From the NCBI GenBank assembly GCA_014925825.1, contig JACGCK010000006.1:868001-932000 (forward strand): 64,000 nt of DNA, in the 5' to 3' direction. Shown here piece after piece: positions 46,366 to 57,763 of this stretch. The first letter of the stretch is position 1; every line of letters starts with the position of its first letter. The stretch comes from Pholiota molesta. Lineage: Eukaryota > Basidiomycota > Agaricomycetes > Agaricales > Strophariaceae. Below the pieces are notes generated by a model, which saw nothing but the letters and a program-made list of their open reading frames with translations, made no database searches and was not told where the DNA came from. The position numbers and the translations under genes were made by a program.

Positions 46366-47329
46366 TACGTTTTGAACTCATTTCAGAAGAGTATACCCAC
46401 AGGGATAGGATGTGCATTCGGCCTCAATGATGGCGTATTTGGAGTGAGGATTCAATTAAGTTCAAAGATACAAACGCGGTCAGGACTTATTGACAGGCTC
46501 GTAATTTATATGAGGGTACGAGGGTCGTGGCCCGGCGCCGCCAATTAGCTTAAAGTTTATCGGGCAGCCTGTTGCTCGCCATGTGCTCCTGTGCCAATGG
46601 AGTCGGATCTTCTCCAACGTGGAAAAATCTTTTGAAGTTGCCAGCCTGAGTGTGTGTCATTTGTTACTACGGTAAGCTGGGCGCGTTTGCTAGCAGAGTC
46701 CATTAGAAGTGATTGACTCTCATAGACCTTATCACTTACTAAGCCGGACTGTATGGTGGCGACGGCGTTCAGAGTTAGCGACCGAAGCTGCGTTAGGCGT
46801 TACCGTCGCTTGATTAAGCAACGGTGGGACAGTCTAGTCCCAAATATGTTAGATTTTGAGAGGTAAACTGAAGTATTTCAGCGGTATCACTGAGTCTTGA
46901 GCGTGGATGAATTTTAGGAACCATTTTGGCATTGGACTCTCCCATGCGGTTGATGGAAGGTGAAGAGTGCATATAAAGAAGGGAAAAGGAGAGGAAAGGA
47001 AAAAAAGGGGAAAGAGAAAGAGCAAGAGAGAGGATAAAAAGAAAGAGAAGAAAAGGGCATTCATGCCCACGCTGCTAGCTCGTCTTCGTCGACCTGGTTT
47101 GCGTCGCCTGCTTCAGGGGTTTCGACTTCGAATCGCTTCGTTTGCTTGGTGAAACGTAGTATGTGTTTGATGTGGGAAGGCGGATAATTGCAATTGAATG
47201 CTTAAAAAATCTGGTACGCAGAGTCTATATGCTTAATGGTAAGTATAGCATACGTGTCATATTCGGAAGTAAACTAACCAATACTCCAAAAAAGTTAGCA
47301 TGATGAAGACTTCTTTGGTAGATGAGGAT
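46366..47329. other. Intergenic region with a purine-rich tract
   Basis: No gene supported. About 46974-47056 is a strongly purine-rich strand (AAGGGAAAAGGAGAGGAAAG and similar), giving low-complexity open frames on both strands. Confidence 0.5.
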
Positions 47330-48900
47330 ATGTAGACATCGAAGTTTCACAAGTACCTCAAACTGTTGTCCAGCGGCTCCAGCCCACCATCCAACGGCCA
47401 CGGCCACGTATGCGTGCAAAAAGGAAAAGAGGCAATGATGAAGCTGAAGCTAAAGTTGAAGCACCATCAGCGTCTTGGTGTTTGTGTGCGTATGGGCCCA
47501 CGCACACATATTCGAGGGCTAAGCCTCCGCAAAAATTCATACGCCTTCGAGGTCTTATATGAGGAATCTAGTATCGAGGACGGTCGTTTGGAAGCCATTT
47601 ATATAGAATAATACTTGAAACTCACGGAGATGTTGATGTTTGTGCGTATGGGCCAACATACACATATTCGACAGCTAAGCCTCCACAAAAAATCGTATGC
47701 CTTCCAGGGCATACACGAGGAATCTAGGTTCGTAGACTGTCATTTTAAGCCCACCTAGATAGAGCCGAAGTCGAAACTCACGGAAATATTGATAAGTTTG
47801 TGTGTATGGGCCAACGTATGCATATTCGACAGCTAAGCCTCCGCAAAAAATGGTATGCCTTCCAGGGCCTACACGCAGAATCTAGGGTTGTAGACTATCG
47901 TTTTAAGCCCACCTAGATAGAACAGAAGTCGAAACTCATAGGTCTTATAACAGGAATCTAGGGTCGAAGAAAGTCATTTTGAGCCTACTTAGATAGAACA
48001 GACATTGAAACACGGAGATATTGATGTTTGTGTGTATGGGCCAACGTATGCATATTCGACAGCTAAGCCTCCGCAAAAAATCATATGCCTTCGAAGTCTT
48101 ATACGAGGAATCTAGTGTCGAAGACGGTCATTTTGAGCCTACTTAAATAGAACAGAAGTTGAAACTCACGGAGATATTGCTTTCACGCAAGCTGGCACGC
48201 TATTCACGCTACCCCATGCTACTCACGCTAGCCTACGCTAGCCCAGCCACCCGCTATTGACGGTGCTATTTCAACAAGCAATACAAGTCAGTGTTTGCCT
48301 CTGGACACAGAAGGTAAGATGAGACTCACCGAGATATTGACTTCCGTGTCCGTCCCATGCTACCCTGCCATCCATGCCAGCCTGGCACGCTATTCACGCT
48401 AGCCCACGGTACTCACGCTAACCCACGCTAGCCCATGCGAGCCCACAGTTTTGCTGTCCTATACACTTGCCGTGTTTCAATTGTGTGTGCAAAAACACCT
48501 AGTCGATGGTAAGCACACATCACACGTCTTTATGTTGAGTTCCTTATACCTTGTTCACGAGCATTCTAGTTTTATTCATTGAGTCTTAGGGTATTCTAGC
48601 GACCTTTGTTCGCCTTGTATTCGTATTACAACAAATCGTATACTATGTCTTATTTCTACAATAAAGGGGGAACATGGTGGTTCGAGAAAGAGAGAAAGGC
48701 CGTGGGAGCCGCTTTCCGGTTTGGCTTGAGCGAGGTATATCAACAGTGCCTCGATATTTTCGCACGCTTTCTCTTCCTCATTGTACTCGGATGCGCTGTG
48801 AGCAAATGGGAAAGCTAGCGGAAGGATGATGTCGGAAAGAAAGGCCTCAGGCCGGTAGCCGATACTTATAGGAATCAAAAAAATGTTGGTTACGATAGTT
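47330..48900 (+). repeat. Dispersed repeat copy 1 with 156-bp tandem units
   Basis: Shares with 50685-52620 the left part (ATCGAAGTTTCACAAGTACC), the 156-bp tandem units, the short CACGCTAGCCCACGCTACT-type tandem tract (about 48190-48450) and the right part (CACACGTCTTTATGTTGAGT ... CGCACGCTTTCTCTTCC). In this copy unit starts (GAAACTCAC) fall at 47617, 47773, 47931, 48007 (a shortened unit) and 48161. No intact protein was recognised. Open frames such as 47366-47611 are present in both copies. Confidence 0.85.
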
Positions 48901-49497
48901 TGAGAGCGCTAGCAAGGAGGAAAGACCAGAAACGCGAACCCTGTTATCTATTATATATTCAAATTTGCGTTGCGATCGCAATCGTTGGGAGAGCAATCGA
49001 CAGGGTCTTGAAAGTCAAAGGTGCCATTTGAATATCGCTGTTGTGCAAAGCCTAAGCACAATTTTTAGCTAAATGCATACCGGAGAGACATCTATTTCCC
49101 AGACGCACCTTTGAATCCATCGCTGGTGATACTCGGATCCCAGACATTACGATAGGACTGAATGATGGCATTAATTAGAGCAAGGAAAAGGATGAGGGAT
49201 GGTTAGCGCACCAATGATCAATTAGTGTACTTTGCGACATAACTAGCTTTGCCTAGCAATTGAGCGACTCGTCTGATCCCGAAATCTTCGAAAGCATACT
49301 GTATACAAAAATTAGGACCATTTTTCTCGTGAAAAGGATGCTATACGTTGCAAGACTAACCCCCAGAGTACGACTGCCTTCTCGACCTGTACTCGATACA
49401 TCGAAAACAGCAAAAGGTACAAAGCCGAATTCACTGGCACTACAGATTGCATGATGCGTTAGTTGACTGCACAGTATTCAACGGAACGGGATTTTTT

Positions 49498-50570
49498 TTA
49501 CTTGTAGACTTGCATATAGGCTGCCGAGGTCAAACCATACCTCTGGTATGTAGGGGATGATGCGAAAGGCTCTTGAATAAGCCTCGAGCGCGTCTCGAAA
49601 TTGATTAATCTAAAAATAAAGGACACAAGAGAAAGTGGGGTTCCGGCCATCGCCGTAGATTTGCATGAGGATATGTTTCGTAGGGTTGGTTGCAATTTTG
49701 GTCTGCCATACAGGCGCGACTGAGTAGATACTAACCTTGCGAGTCCGTAGGGTCGGCCTCCATCTTCATCGTAGGTGATGCCAAGTTCCTGATTTTGGAA
49801 GGAGGAACAACCTTGGTGGTGCAGCCAACCTAGTCGCTGCAGCACCGTCTTCGCATAACCGAAATCGATCTCGACGATGCGCTCATACGCGCCCTTGGCT
49901 TGTTCGTACTGATACCGGTAAGGCAATGAAAGAAAAGTGCAGGAACAAGGATGCTTACGTTTTTCTGTTGTTCGAAGACGTGGTCAACCTAGAACCAGGT
50001 GTCGGCATGTGCAGGGGGACTTTGAGAATTGTAAATTTGGATGTGGTCAAAATAATTGAATTACTTAGAAAACTTTCCTGGAAAGAAAGTAAGAGGATGA
50101 TCAAAGTGATAAAGTACACACTGACTTTTGCACGTGCGAAGCAACGATGCCTCGACATAGTCGAACAAGCCATAGCAGTCACATAGAAAGCCGATACCCT
50201 TCCTTGAGATGATCAAGAAGGGGATAGAGGACCTGCTGGTAGGCAGAGTAGGCATTCTAGAGTCTAGACGTGGTCCGGCATGTGATAGCAATGCCCTGCA
50301 TCCATGTTAGTAGAGTAATAATGATAAAATATTATGAATAAATTGACCGAAAGCACTCCAAAATTCACCATTGTTCCCCCCAATTTGGAGCACATGCTGA
50401 AAGTTATCAACTGCCTGAACGGGACAGAAGACATCATGATGAGATGCGATCGCGCAAACAAGGGGTGTAATGGTTTTGTTTATGCACGGAGTGAGTGGCT
50501 GGCCATTATCAATGGGGTTTGGATGCTGGTAGCCATCAAGATGGATGGGATTCGTATGCAGGCCTGCCAC
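49498..50570 (-). pseudogene. CYC8: Cyc8/Ssn6 TPR corepressor fragment, decayed
   Basis: Minus-strand blocks in family order: AVDNFQHVLQIGGNNGEFWS, GHCYHMPDHV, NAYSAYQQVLYPL, GIGFLCDCYGLFDYVEASL, VDHVFEQQKN, YQYEQAKGAYERIVEIDFGY, LQRLGWLHHQGCSSFQNQEL, ADPTDSQG, and YFQINQFRDALEAYSRAF with IIPYIPEVWFDLGSLYASLQ. This follows TPR units of Cyc8/Ssn6, the adaptor of the Cyc8-Tup1 corepressor. Frames change at least six times and stops intervene; both ends are cut. Intact Cyc8 has about ten TPRs, of which parts of six to eight are recognisable here. It lies between two copies of the same dispersed repeat. Confidence 0.88.
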
Positions 50571-50684
50571 CAGAGTGGTACCATGATGATCGAGAAGAGC
50601 AGGAAGGTGAACTTGAGGTGAGTGAATCTGAACGTCTCGTCTTCAACTGAATAAATTCAATTGTTGTCAGCGCGGGCCTGGCCT

Positions 50685-52620
50685 TGTGGACATCGAAGTT
50701 TCACAAGTACCTCAAACTGCTGTCCAGCCCACCGTCCAACGGCCACGGCCACGTATGCGTGCGAAAAGGAAAAGAGGCAGTGATGAAGCTGAAGCTAAAG
50801 TTGGAGCGCCGTGAGCGTCTTGATGTTTGTGTGCGTATGGGCTCACGCACACATATTCGACGGCTAAGCCTCTGCAAAAAATCATATGCCTTCGAGGTCT
50901 TATATGAGGAATCTAGTATCAAGGACGATCGTTTGAAAGTCATTTATATAGAATAATACTTGAAACTCACGGAAATATTGGTGTTCCTGCGTATGGGCCA
51001 ACATATGCATATTCGACAGCTAAGCCTCCGCAAAAAATGGTATGCCTTCCAGGGCCTACACGCAGAATCTAGGGTTGTAGACTATCGTTTTAAGCCCACC
51101 TAGATAGAACAGAAGTCGAAACTCATGGAAATATTGGTGTTCGTGTGTAAGGGCCAACATATGCATATTCGACAGCTAAGCCTCCGCAAAAAATCGTATG
51201 CCTTCGAGGCCTTAGACCAGGAATCTGAGGTCGAAGACGGTCATTTTGAGCCCACCTAGATAGAACAGAAGTCGAAACTCACGGAAATATTGGTGTTCGT
51301 GTGTAAGGGCCAACATATGCATATTCGACAGCTAAGCCTCCGCAAAAAATCGTATGCCTTCGAGGCCTTAGACCAGGAATCTGAGGTCGAAGACGGTCAT
51401 TTTGAGCCCACCTAGATAGAACAGAAGTCGAAACTCACGGAAATATTGGTGTTTGTGTGTATAGGCCAACATACACATATTCCACAGCTAAGCCTCCGCA
51501 AAAAATGGTATGCCTTCCAGGGCCTACACGCAGACTCTAGGTTCGTAGACTATCGTTTTAAGCCCACCTAGATAGAACAAAAGTCGAAACTCACGGAAAT
51601 ATTGGCGTTCGTGTGTATGGGCCAACATATGCATATTCGACAGCTAAGCCTCCGCAAAAAATCGTATGCCTTCGAGGCCTTAGACCAGGAATCTGAGGTC
51701 GAAGACGGTCATTTTGAGCCCACCTAGATAGAACAGAAGTCGAAACTCACGGAAATATTGGTGTTTGTGTGTATAGGCCAACATACACATATTCGACAGC
51801 TAAGCCTCCGCAAAAAATGGTATGCCTTCCAGGGCCTACACGCAGACTCTAGGGTCGTAGACTATCGTTTTAAGCCCACCTAGATAGAACAGAAGTCGAA
51901 ACTCACGGAAATATTGCTTTCACGCTAGTTGGCACGCTATTCACGCTAGCCCACGCTACTCACGCTACCCCACGCTACTCACGCTAGCCCACTCACCCGC
52001 TATTGACAGTGCCATTTCAACAATATAAGTCATTGTATGCCTCTGGACACAGAAGGTAAGATGAGACTCACCGAGATATTGACTTTCGTGTCCGTCTCAT
52101 GACATCTTGCTATCCACGCCAGCCTGGCACGTTATGCACGTTAGCCCACGCGACTCACGCTAACCCCACGCTACTCACGCTAGCCCACGCGAGCCTCCCA
52201 TAGCAGTTTTGCCGTCCTATCCACTTGCCATGTTTCAATCGTGTGTGCAACAACGCCTAGTAGACGATGGTAAGCACACATCACACGTCTTTATGTTGAG
52301 TTACTTATACCTTGTTCACTAGCATTCTAGTTTTATTCATTGAGTCTTAGGGTATTCTAGCGACCTTTGTTCGCCTTGTATTCGTATTACAACAAATCGT
52401 ACAGTACGTCTTATTTCTACATCTACAATAAAGGGGGGAACTAAGTACATGGTGGTTTGAGAAAGAGAGAAAGGCCGTGAGAATATGATCAGCCGCTGAC
52501 CATACACCCAACGCAAGCCGAACCGGAAAGCGGGAGCCGCTTTCCGGTTCGGCTTGAGCGAGGTATATCAACAGTGCCTTGATAGTTTTTCACGCTTTCT
52601 CTTCCTCATACTCAGTACTA
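50685..52620 (+). repeat. Dispersed repeat copy 2 with six exact-length 156-bp tandem units
   Basis: Unit starts (GAAACTCA) are at 50962, 51118, 51274, 51430, 51586, 51742 and 51898, every one exactly 156 bp apart. Two unit types alternate: type A (ATGGTATGCCTTCCAGGGCC) and type B (TCGTATGCCTTCGAGGCC), in the order A, B, B, A, B, A. A short GC-rich tandem tract (CACGCTAGCCCACGCTACT) follows at about 51920-52190. The right end of this copy abuts the decayed DUF6698-type copy near 52610. The left end follows the CYC8 fragment. Confidence 0.92.
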
Positions 52621-53680
52621 CTGGTACTTCCTGACCTGGTAGCCTTTGCCTCTTTCATAACAGAGGTTGGAGACGTAAAGATGCGTCTAAACGCCTGGGT
52701 AACTTCAGCTATGGTCCAATTCTCTGCTGAAAAAAAGCTTGCCAACCTTAGTTAGCATTGAACTCTGTCACGGTAGCAGACCGTGCCACGGATCATCGTC
52801 GTCGTACTATTTGTATGATTTGGATAAAAAATATGGGCCATTGATCTTCGGAAACGGTATTCGCCTGTGCGAAGTTTCTCCTTTGTGCTGGCCAGTGTTT
52901 TAGTATTGTTGGGGAGTATAGGATCGTGAAACACATGCAGGCCTGCTCCTGATTTGGCCAATCAACGCCTGCCGGGCATAGGAGTGCTCCAGCTACCTCA
53001 TGGTTAAAGCCACGACCAATTTTAGCATTCCGAGCAATGGAAGGAACAAGGGCTTGGCCAGGCGGCAAAAGCCTGTCAATTACCGCCGATATCAACCTTT
53101 TTGTGTCCTCAGAACGGGCGCTGGAAGCTCCTTTTTGGAGCTGACTCGGAAGAGATTTATAACAAGTTCAGGTACCCACAAATGCCTGGAATTTGACTAA
53201 CCATGCTCGAAATGGATTGAACGTCTTGCTGGGAACTCGCAGTCATGGGGCGTTCTTCAAGTCCGGAAACTGTTCTCAGCTCTCTGTATTAGTATATGTT
53301 CAGCATAAAGTCGACATGCAAGGATGGGTCTTACTGCGCAGTAAAGGCCTCCTCTGGTTCCTCGGAGCACTCTCCCATTCGACAAATGCCATTTGTGACT
53401 AAGGTGTATACATTGCAGAAGGCATGAATCATAGACCTCCCAAAATGACGTCCGTGGTGCACCGAAGGATCGGCGGTGCACCTAGATCAAGGTAGAAAAC
53501 TTGAACTTGAATTGGTTTCAATATTTGGATAGCCTTAGTACTATAGATGCGATCATCCGATGTGATTAACAGACAGACGTATGGTTTTTTCCTAGGCCCG
53601 AGTTGCAACTTGAAGGCACCCTGAGAATGTTTTCTTGGCGAGGATACTTCACGTTCTGGGGTTTCATTCTCATTGGGCAT
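52610..53680 (-). pseudogene. DUF6698-type gene copy 1, decayed
   Basis: Start-like MPNENETPEREVSSPRKHSQ, then LQLGPRKKPYV, VHHGRHFGRSMIHAFCNVYT with LVTNGICRMGECSEEPEEAF, AVIDRLLPPGQALVPSIARN, RGFNHEVAGALLCPAGVDWP, DQWPIFF, and AFRRIFTSPTSVMKEAKATR. The order matches the intact copy at 55453-56928. Stops and frameshifts (near 53480 and 52850) and loss of the C-terminal part at the junction with the dispersed repeat near 52610 make it non-functional. Confidence 0.8.
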
Positions 53681-54069
53681 GATAATTCAAAGGTGGAAGT
53701 GTCGGATTGCAAACCTTAGTGACTAGGCGAACCATGATATGTACCCTAAACAAGTTCAACAAGTTCACCGCCCGGTGACCATGCTGCCACGCTCAGACTG
53801 GACCGCCACTCACCACTAAGAAAAGAAAACAACAGCGATGTTTCCAGAAGGGTTGGCAGGCTCCGGGGGCGCTATCTAGTAAGCCTTAGCTTGATTTAGC
53901 TTGATTGTGACATTACCGTCGATTCTAGATGCAAGGCTTCTGAGTTTGCAACAAATTGTTGGTGTGGCACTGGCAGAGTCCTAGTCTGTCCTAGTACATG
54001 ATAAAATTCACATCAACTTGAAAGCTCTGGCATCAATAGATAACACGACCGTGGACATTAACGTCAACT
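53209..54069. repeat. Segmental duplication, copy A (861 bp)
   Basis: GAAATGGATTGAACG at 53209 to GTCAACT at 54069 is almost identical to 54593-55447. The visible differences are a few single-base changes and one 6-bp indel (CTTGAAGG near 53613). The block covers the 5' half of the decayed DUF6698-type gene and its upstream flank. Confidence 0.95.
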
Positions 54070-54308
54070 GTCAGATCGTGCCGTCGCTTGCACTGTCAGG
54101 CTATTGCAAGGCTATTGTTAGATTGGTGTTACTTAGAAGTTAGGTACTGAGCAAGGATGGAATTCCGGCCACAGTATTTCCCGCTCTGCTATTATATATC
54201 TTTTTCGGGTCAGTATGGACCTTTAATCCTCGCTCAGTACCTACTAACACCAACCTAACAATAGCCTTGCAATGACCTGACAGCGCAAGCGATGGCGCGA
54301 CCTGACAG
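54068..54308. mobile_element. MITE-like element with long terminal inverted repeats
   Basis: The left end CTGTCAGATCGTGCCGTCGC continues TTGCACTGTCAGGCTATTGC. The reverse complement of the right end reads CTGTCAGGTCGCGCCATCGC and TTGCGCTGTCAGGTCATTGC. The terminal inverted repeats pair over about 85 bp at roughly 85%, leaving a central segment of about 70 bp. No ORF. A target-site duplication is not obvious. The left end coincides with the edge of the segmental duplication. Confidence 0.8.
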
Positions 54309-54535
54309 CTGAATGTCCGCAGATGTCCGCCGTGTAAGGAAAGAAGACATCGTTTTTAGTAGTCACATCAGTAACTTATGTATAGAATAAATAGCAGGGA
54401 TGATTTGCAAGTACTATATAGGCCTTGGGAAGTACAGTGGCCCGGTGTGGAAAAGGTAAGAACATGCTGCCATGAGTCGGACTAAATCTATATTTCCTCT
54501 AAAGATTCGGAGGAGCCAAGACTAGCGATTAAGAT

Positions 54536-55058
54536 CGGTAGCCTTTGCCTCTTTCACAACAGAGGTCGGAGACGTAAAGATGCGTCTAAACGGAAATGGA
54601 TTGAACGCCTTGCTGGGAACTCGCAGTCATGGGGCGTTCTTCAAGTCCGGAAACTGTTCTCAGCTCTCTGTATTAGTATATGTTCAGCATAAAGTCGACA
54701 TGCAAGGATGGGTCTTACTGCGCAGTAAAGGCCTCCTCTGGTTCCTCGGAGCACTCTCCCATTCGACAAATGCCATTTGTGACTAAGGTGTATACATTGC
54801 AGAAGGCATGAATCATAGACCTCCCAAAATGACGTCCGTGGTGCACCGAAGGATCGGCGGTGCACCTAGATCAAGGTAGAAAACTTGAACTTGAATTGGT
54901 TTCAATATTTGGATAGCCTTAGTACTATAGATGCGATCATCCGATGCGATTAACAGACAGACGTATGGTTTTTTCCTAGGCCCGAGTTGCAAGGCACCCT
55001 GAGAACGTTTTCTTGGCGAGGATACTTCACGTTCTGGGGTTTCATTCTCATTGGGCAT
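54536..55058 (-). pseudogene. DUF6698-type gene copy 2, deletion derivative of copy 1
   Basis: Same N-terminus as copy 1 (MPNENETPEREVSSPRKRSQ, LGPRKKPYV, HHGRHFGRS). The sequence then jumps from the region matching 53209 directly to the segment matching 52632-52692 (AFRRIFTSPTS side), so about 0.5 kb encoding the central domain is missing. It cannot encode a working protein. Confidence 0.8.
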
Positions 55059-55447
55059 GATAATTCAAAGGTGGAAGTGTCGGATTGCAAACCTTAGTGA
55101 CTAGGCGAACCATGATATGTACCCTAAACAAGTTCAACAAGTTCACCGCCCGGTGACCATGCTGCCACGCTCAGACTGGACCGCCACTCACCACTAAGAA
55201 AAGAAAACAACAGCGATGTTTCCAGAAGGGTTGGCAGGCTCCGGGGGCGCTATCTAGTAAGCCTTAGCTTGATTTAGCTTGATTGTGACATTACCGTCGA
55301 TTCTAGATGCAAGGCTTCTGAGTTTGCAACAAATTGTTGGTGTGGCACTGGCAGAGTCCTAGTCTGTCCTAGTACATGATAAAATTCACATCAACTTGAA
55401 AGCTCTGGCGTCAATAGATAACACGACCGTGGACATTAACGTCAACT
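54593..55447. repeat. Segmental duplication, copy B (855 bp)
   Basis: Nearly identical partner of 53209-54069. It ends directly at the 3' end of the intact DUF6698-type gene. It lacks the MITE-like element found at the end of copy A. Confidence 0.95.
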
Positions 55448-55452
55448 CAAGA

Positions 55453-56928
55453 CTAGCGATTAAGATCAGTAAGAGCGGATTGTTTTGCCGCTGCCCTTTT
55501 TGCCTTAATCTTGGCAAATGCGCTGTTCTTTGAAACAGGCCTTGAGTTTGTCACCGAATTCGGAAACACCTGCCTGCCAAAAGAATTCAATACCTTTGAA
55601 CAATTTGATTTCAAGAGAAATTTAAATCACCTGTTCCACCAAGCCAGTAAGGCATCTACCTCCGCTGTCTCCTCGGGATCTTCAAGAAGATCAAGGAGGC
55701 TGTTATAGAATCGCTCCGAATCTGTGACAAAATCGGACCGGGTGAAAACCCCTGCCTTTGATAGCGCGAACCTAGCCTGGGAGGAAATGGGGTTATCGTT
55801 AGACAGGATGAATAGGAAGAAAACGAACTTGAGTGGCCGCGTATGCGATGGAAGCGTGCGTCACGCGCGTCATGCCGTGTATACGAGCATTTCCTGACCT
55901 GGTGGCCTTTGCTTCTTTGTCCACGGAGCTTGGCGATGTGAATATATGCCTGAATGTCTGCACGGCGTTAGCTATGATCAAAGTCTGCTGAAAACAACTT
56001 GAGGTTGAAAAGGTTGCTAACCTTGACCAAGATCATGCTCTGTAACAGGCCCTGCCAAGGATCGCTGTCGTCATATTCGTAAGATTTATATAAAAAAATC
56101 GGCCATTGATCGCCAGAAACAGTCAGTTCGCCTGTGCGGAGCTTCTGTTTAATTCTGAAGAGCAGTTAAGCAACAGGCCGGGGTATGAGGGCGTGAAACT
56201 TCACTTGCTCGCGGTCTGCCCAATCAACACCTGCTGGGCAAAGGAGCGAGCCCGTAATTTCATGATTAAAGCCGCGATTATCTTTGACATTCCGCGGAAG
56301 AGGAGGGGTGAGAGATTCGCCAGGCGGCATAAGCCAGTCGATTATGGCCGACTTCAAGCTCTTCGTATCATCGGAACGCGCGCTTGATGCTCCTTTTTGC
56401 AGCTGACTCGGGCGAGGACGATGAGCTTAGGCACAAGCAAAGTTTATAAAATTCAGCTCACAAGGGTGGCAATAAATTGCACATCTTGCTCGGAACCAGC
56501 CGTCATGAGCCGCTCCTCCAGCCCCGGGACTATTTTTAGCAGGGAAGAAAAGACCTTGTGCTCTCGTCGTTCTCTGGGTATACTCAGTAAGCAAAGCAAA
56601 TGGGAAAAGCAAGATCTTACTGCGCGGTAAAAGCTTCATCTGGCTCCTCAGAGCGCTCCCCCATGCGTAAAATTCCGTTTGTGATCAAGGCATGCACGTT
56701 ACAGAGTGCGTGGATTGATCTCCCGAAATGTCGTCCATGGTGCACTAAAGGATCTGTGGTGCACCTAGGCCAAGATGGAAAGATTATTCTGACATTGGAA
56801 TGGTGTTGTGATTGAAAGGAGCGGACGTACGGTTTTTTCCTTGGCCCAAGCTGCAGAGCGTCCTGAGGGCGTTTCCTAGACAAGGGTGCAGAGCTGCCTG
56901 GCTCAGCTTCATTCTCGTCAGACAACAT
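55453..56928 (-). CDS. DUF6698-type domain protein, apparently intact
   Basis: The ATG at 56928 starts MLSDENEAEPGSSAPLSRKR. Exons then give LQLGPRKKPYV, VHHGRHFGRSIHALCNVHAL, ITNGILRMGERSEEPDEAFT, AQERREHKVFSSLLKIVPGL, EERLMTAGSEQDVQFIATL, KSAIIDWLMPPGESLTPPLP, RGFNHEITGSLLCPAGVDWA, LRTGELTVSGDQWPIFLYKS, TFRHIFTSPSSVDKEAKATR, SGNARIHGMTRVTHASIAYA, ARFALSKAGVFTRSDFVTDS, ERFYNSLLDLLEDPEETAEV, DALLAWWNR and a basic tail (KIKAKRAAAKQSALTDLNR-stop, 55453-55455). Introns are short, for example donor GTAAGA after GCGCA, and all joins I checked keep frame. About 370 residues. The motif order is that of a family expanded in Agaricomycetes that I know as DUF6698; its function is unknown and it often sits among transposons. 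Confidence 0.8.
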
Positions 56929-57763
56929 GGCGGTTGGAAGTAATTCACTAATACTAAGTGTCTGGCACTGGTGGGTTGCAAACCCCAGACACCAAGTGCC
57001 TCTTATATGCACTACCAGCAAGCGCAGCTATAAGTCTGCGCACGCGACGTAGTTGTTGTTTCAAGCTGCGCCGTAGGCTGGAGATTTTTCTGGAATTACG
57101 CATTTCTTTCTTTCTTGGTTTTGTTTTTGAAACAGGCACCCAGCCGCAGCTGCCAATCAGGCTAGTGAGGCAACTTCCAAGCATGCGCAACGAAAGTACC
57201 AATTTGAAGTGCTTACTGATGGCTATTTGGCTTCGCAGATAGTAGGATGCCTAGTGACTGCAATCTCTCGTGAAAGAATGAGAGATAAGGTAGGATCGAC
57301 TGCAACACCGCCCACTGAGCCTGCGACTCTATCTGATAGCCTCTTTGGCTACTGGTTCTAAGTCACGGCAGTACTTATGTGGAGTCAGTCACTGCCAGGT
57401 GCGCTGCCAGAGCCTAGCTTGAAAAAGTGACTCACCTAAAAGCTCCAGGTTTAGGTGCCGGTCTAGCATCTGTATTTGAAATCCAAGGCTCAAGTTGGGG
57501 CAATTCAGCTGGAGTAATACAACCAAATTGCAGTGATGAAATGAATACATAAAAACTATCTGCGTTATACAATTTAAAAACAGGCCAAGCAGTAAGAAGG
57601 TCGCAGTTACATCCTCATATCAAGTCCTTGTCCCAAGGTAAAAGTAGATTTGAGCAACAGAAAGGGGCAAACTGGTATCTTGGGGTATATAGGTGTAAGT
57701 TACGTGATGAAGCCAAAGGCCCAGGGCAAGTAATGACGGAAAAAGATGTGCCACAAAACACCT
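56929..57763. other. Spacer with no supported gene
   Basis: About 0.8 kb with no protein-like exon chain. A hairpin-forming pair GTGTCTGG/CCAGACAC with a 19-nt loop lies near 56960-56994. Nothing else assigned. Confidence 0.4.

Noticed and set aside
47366..47611. Plus-strand 81-codon frame shared with 50684-50956 as a gene family
   Set aside because: It lies in the left part of the dispersed repeat and runs into the 156-bp units, where a stop recurs in each unit. Presence in both copies reflects repeat identity, not proof of coding.
53257..53481. Minus-strand 74-codon frame repeated at 54641-54865 as a duplicated small gene
   Set aside because: It is an out-of-frame shadow of the DUF6698-type exon containing HHGRHFGRS in the duplicated segment.
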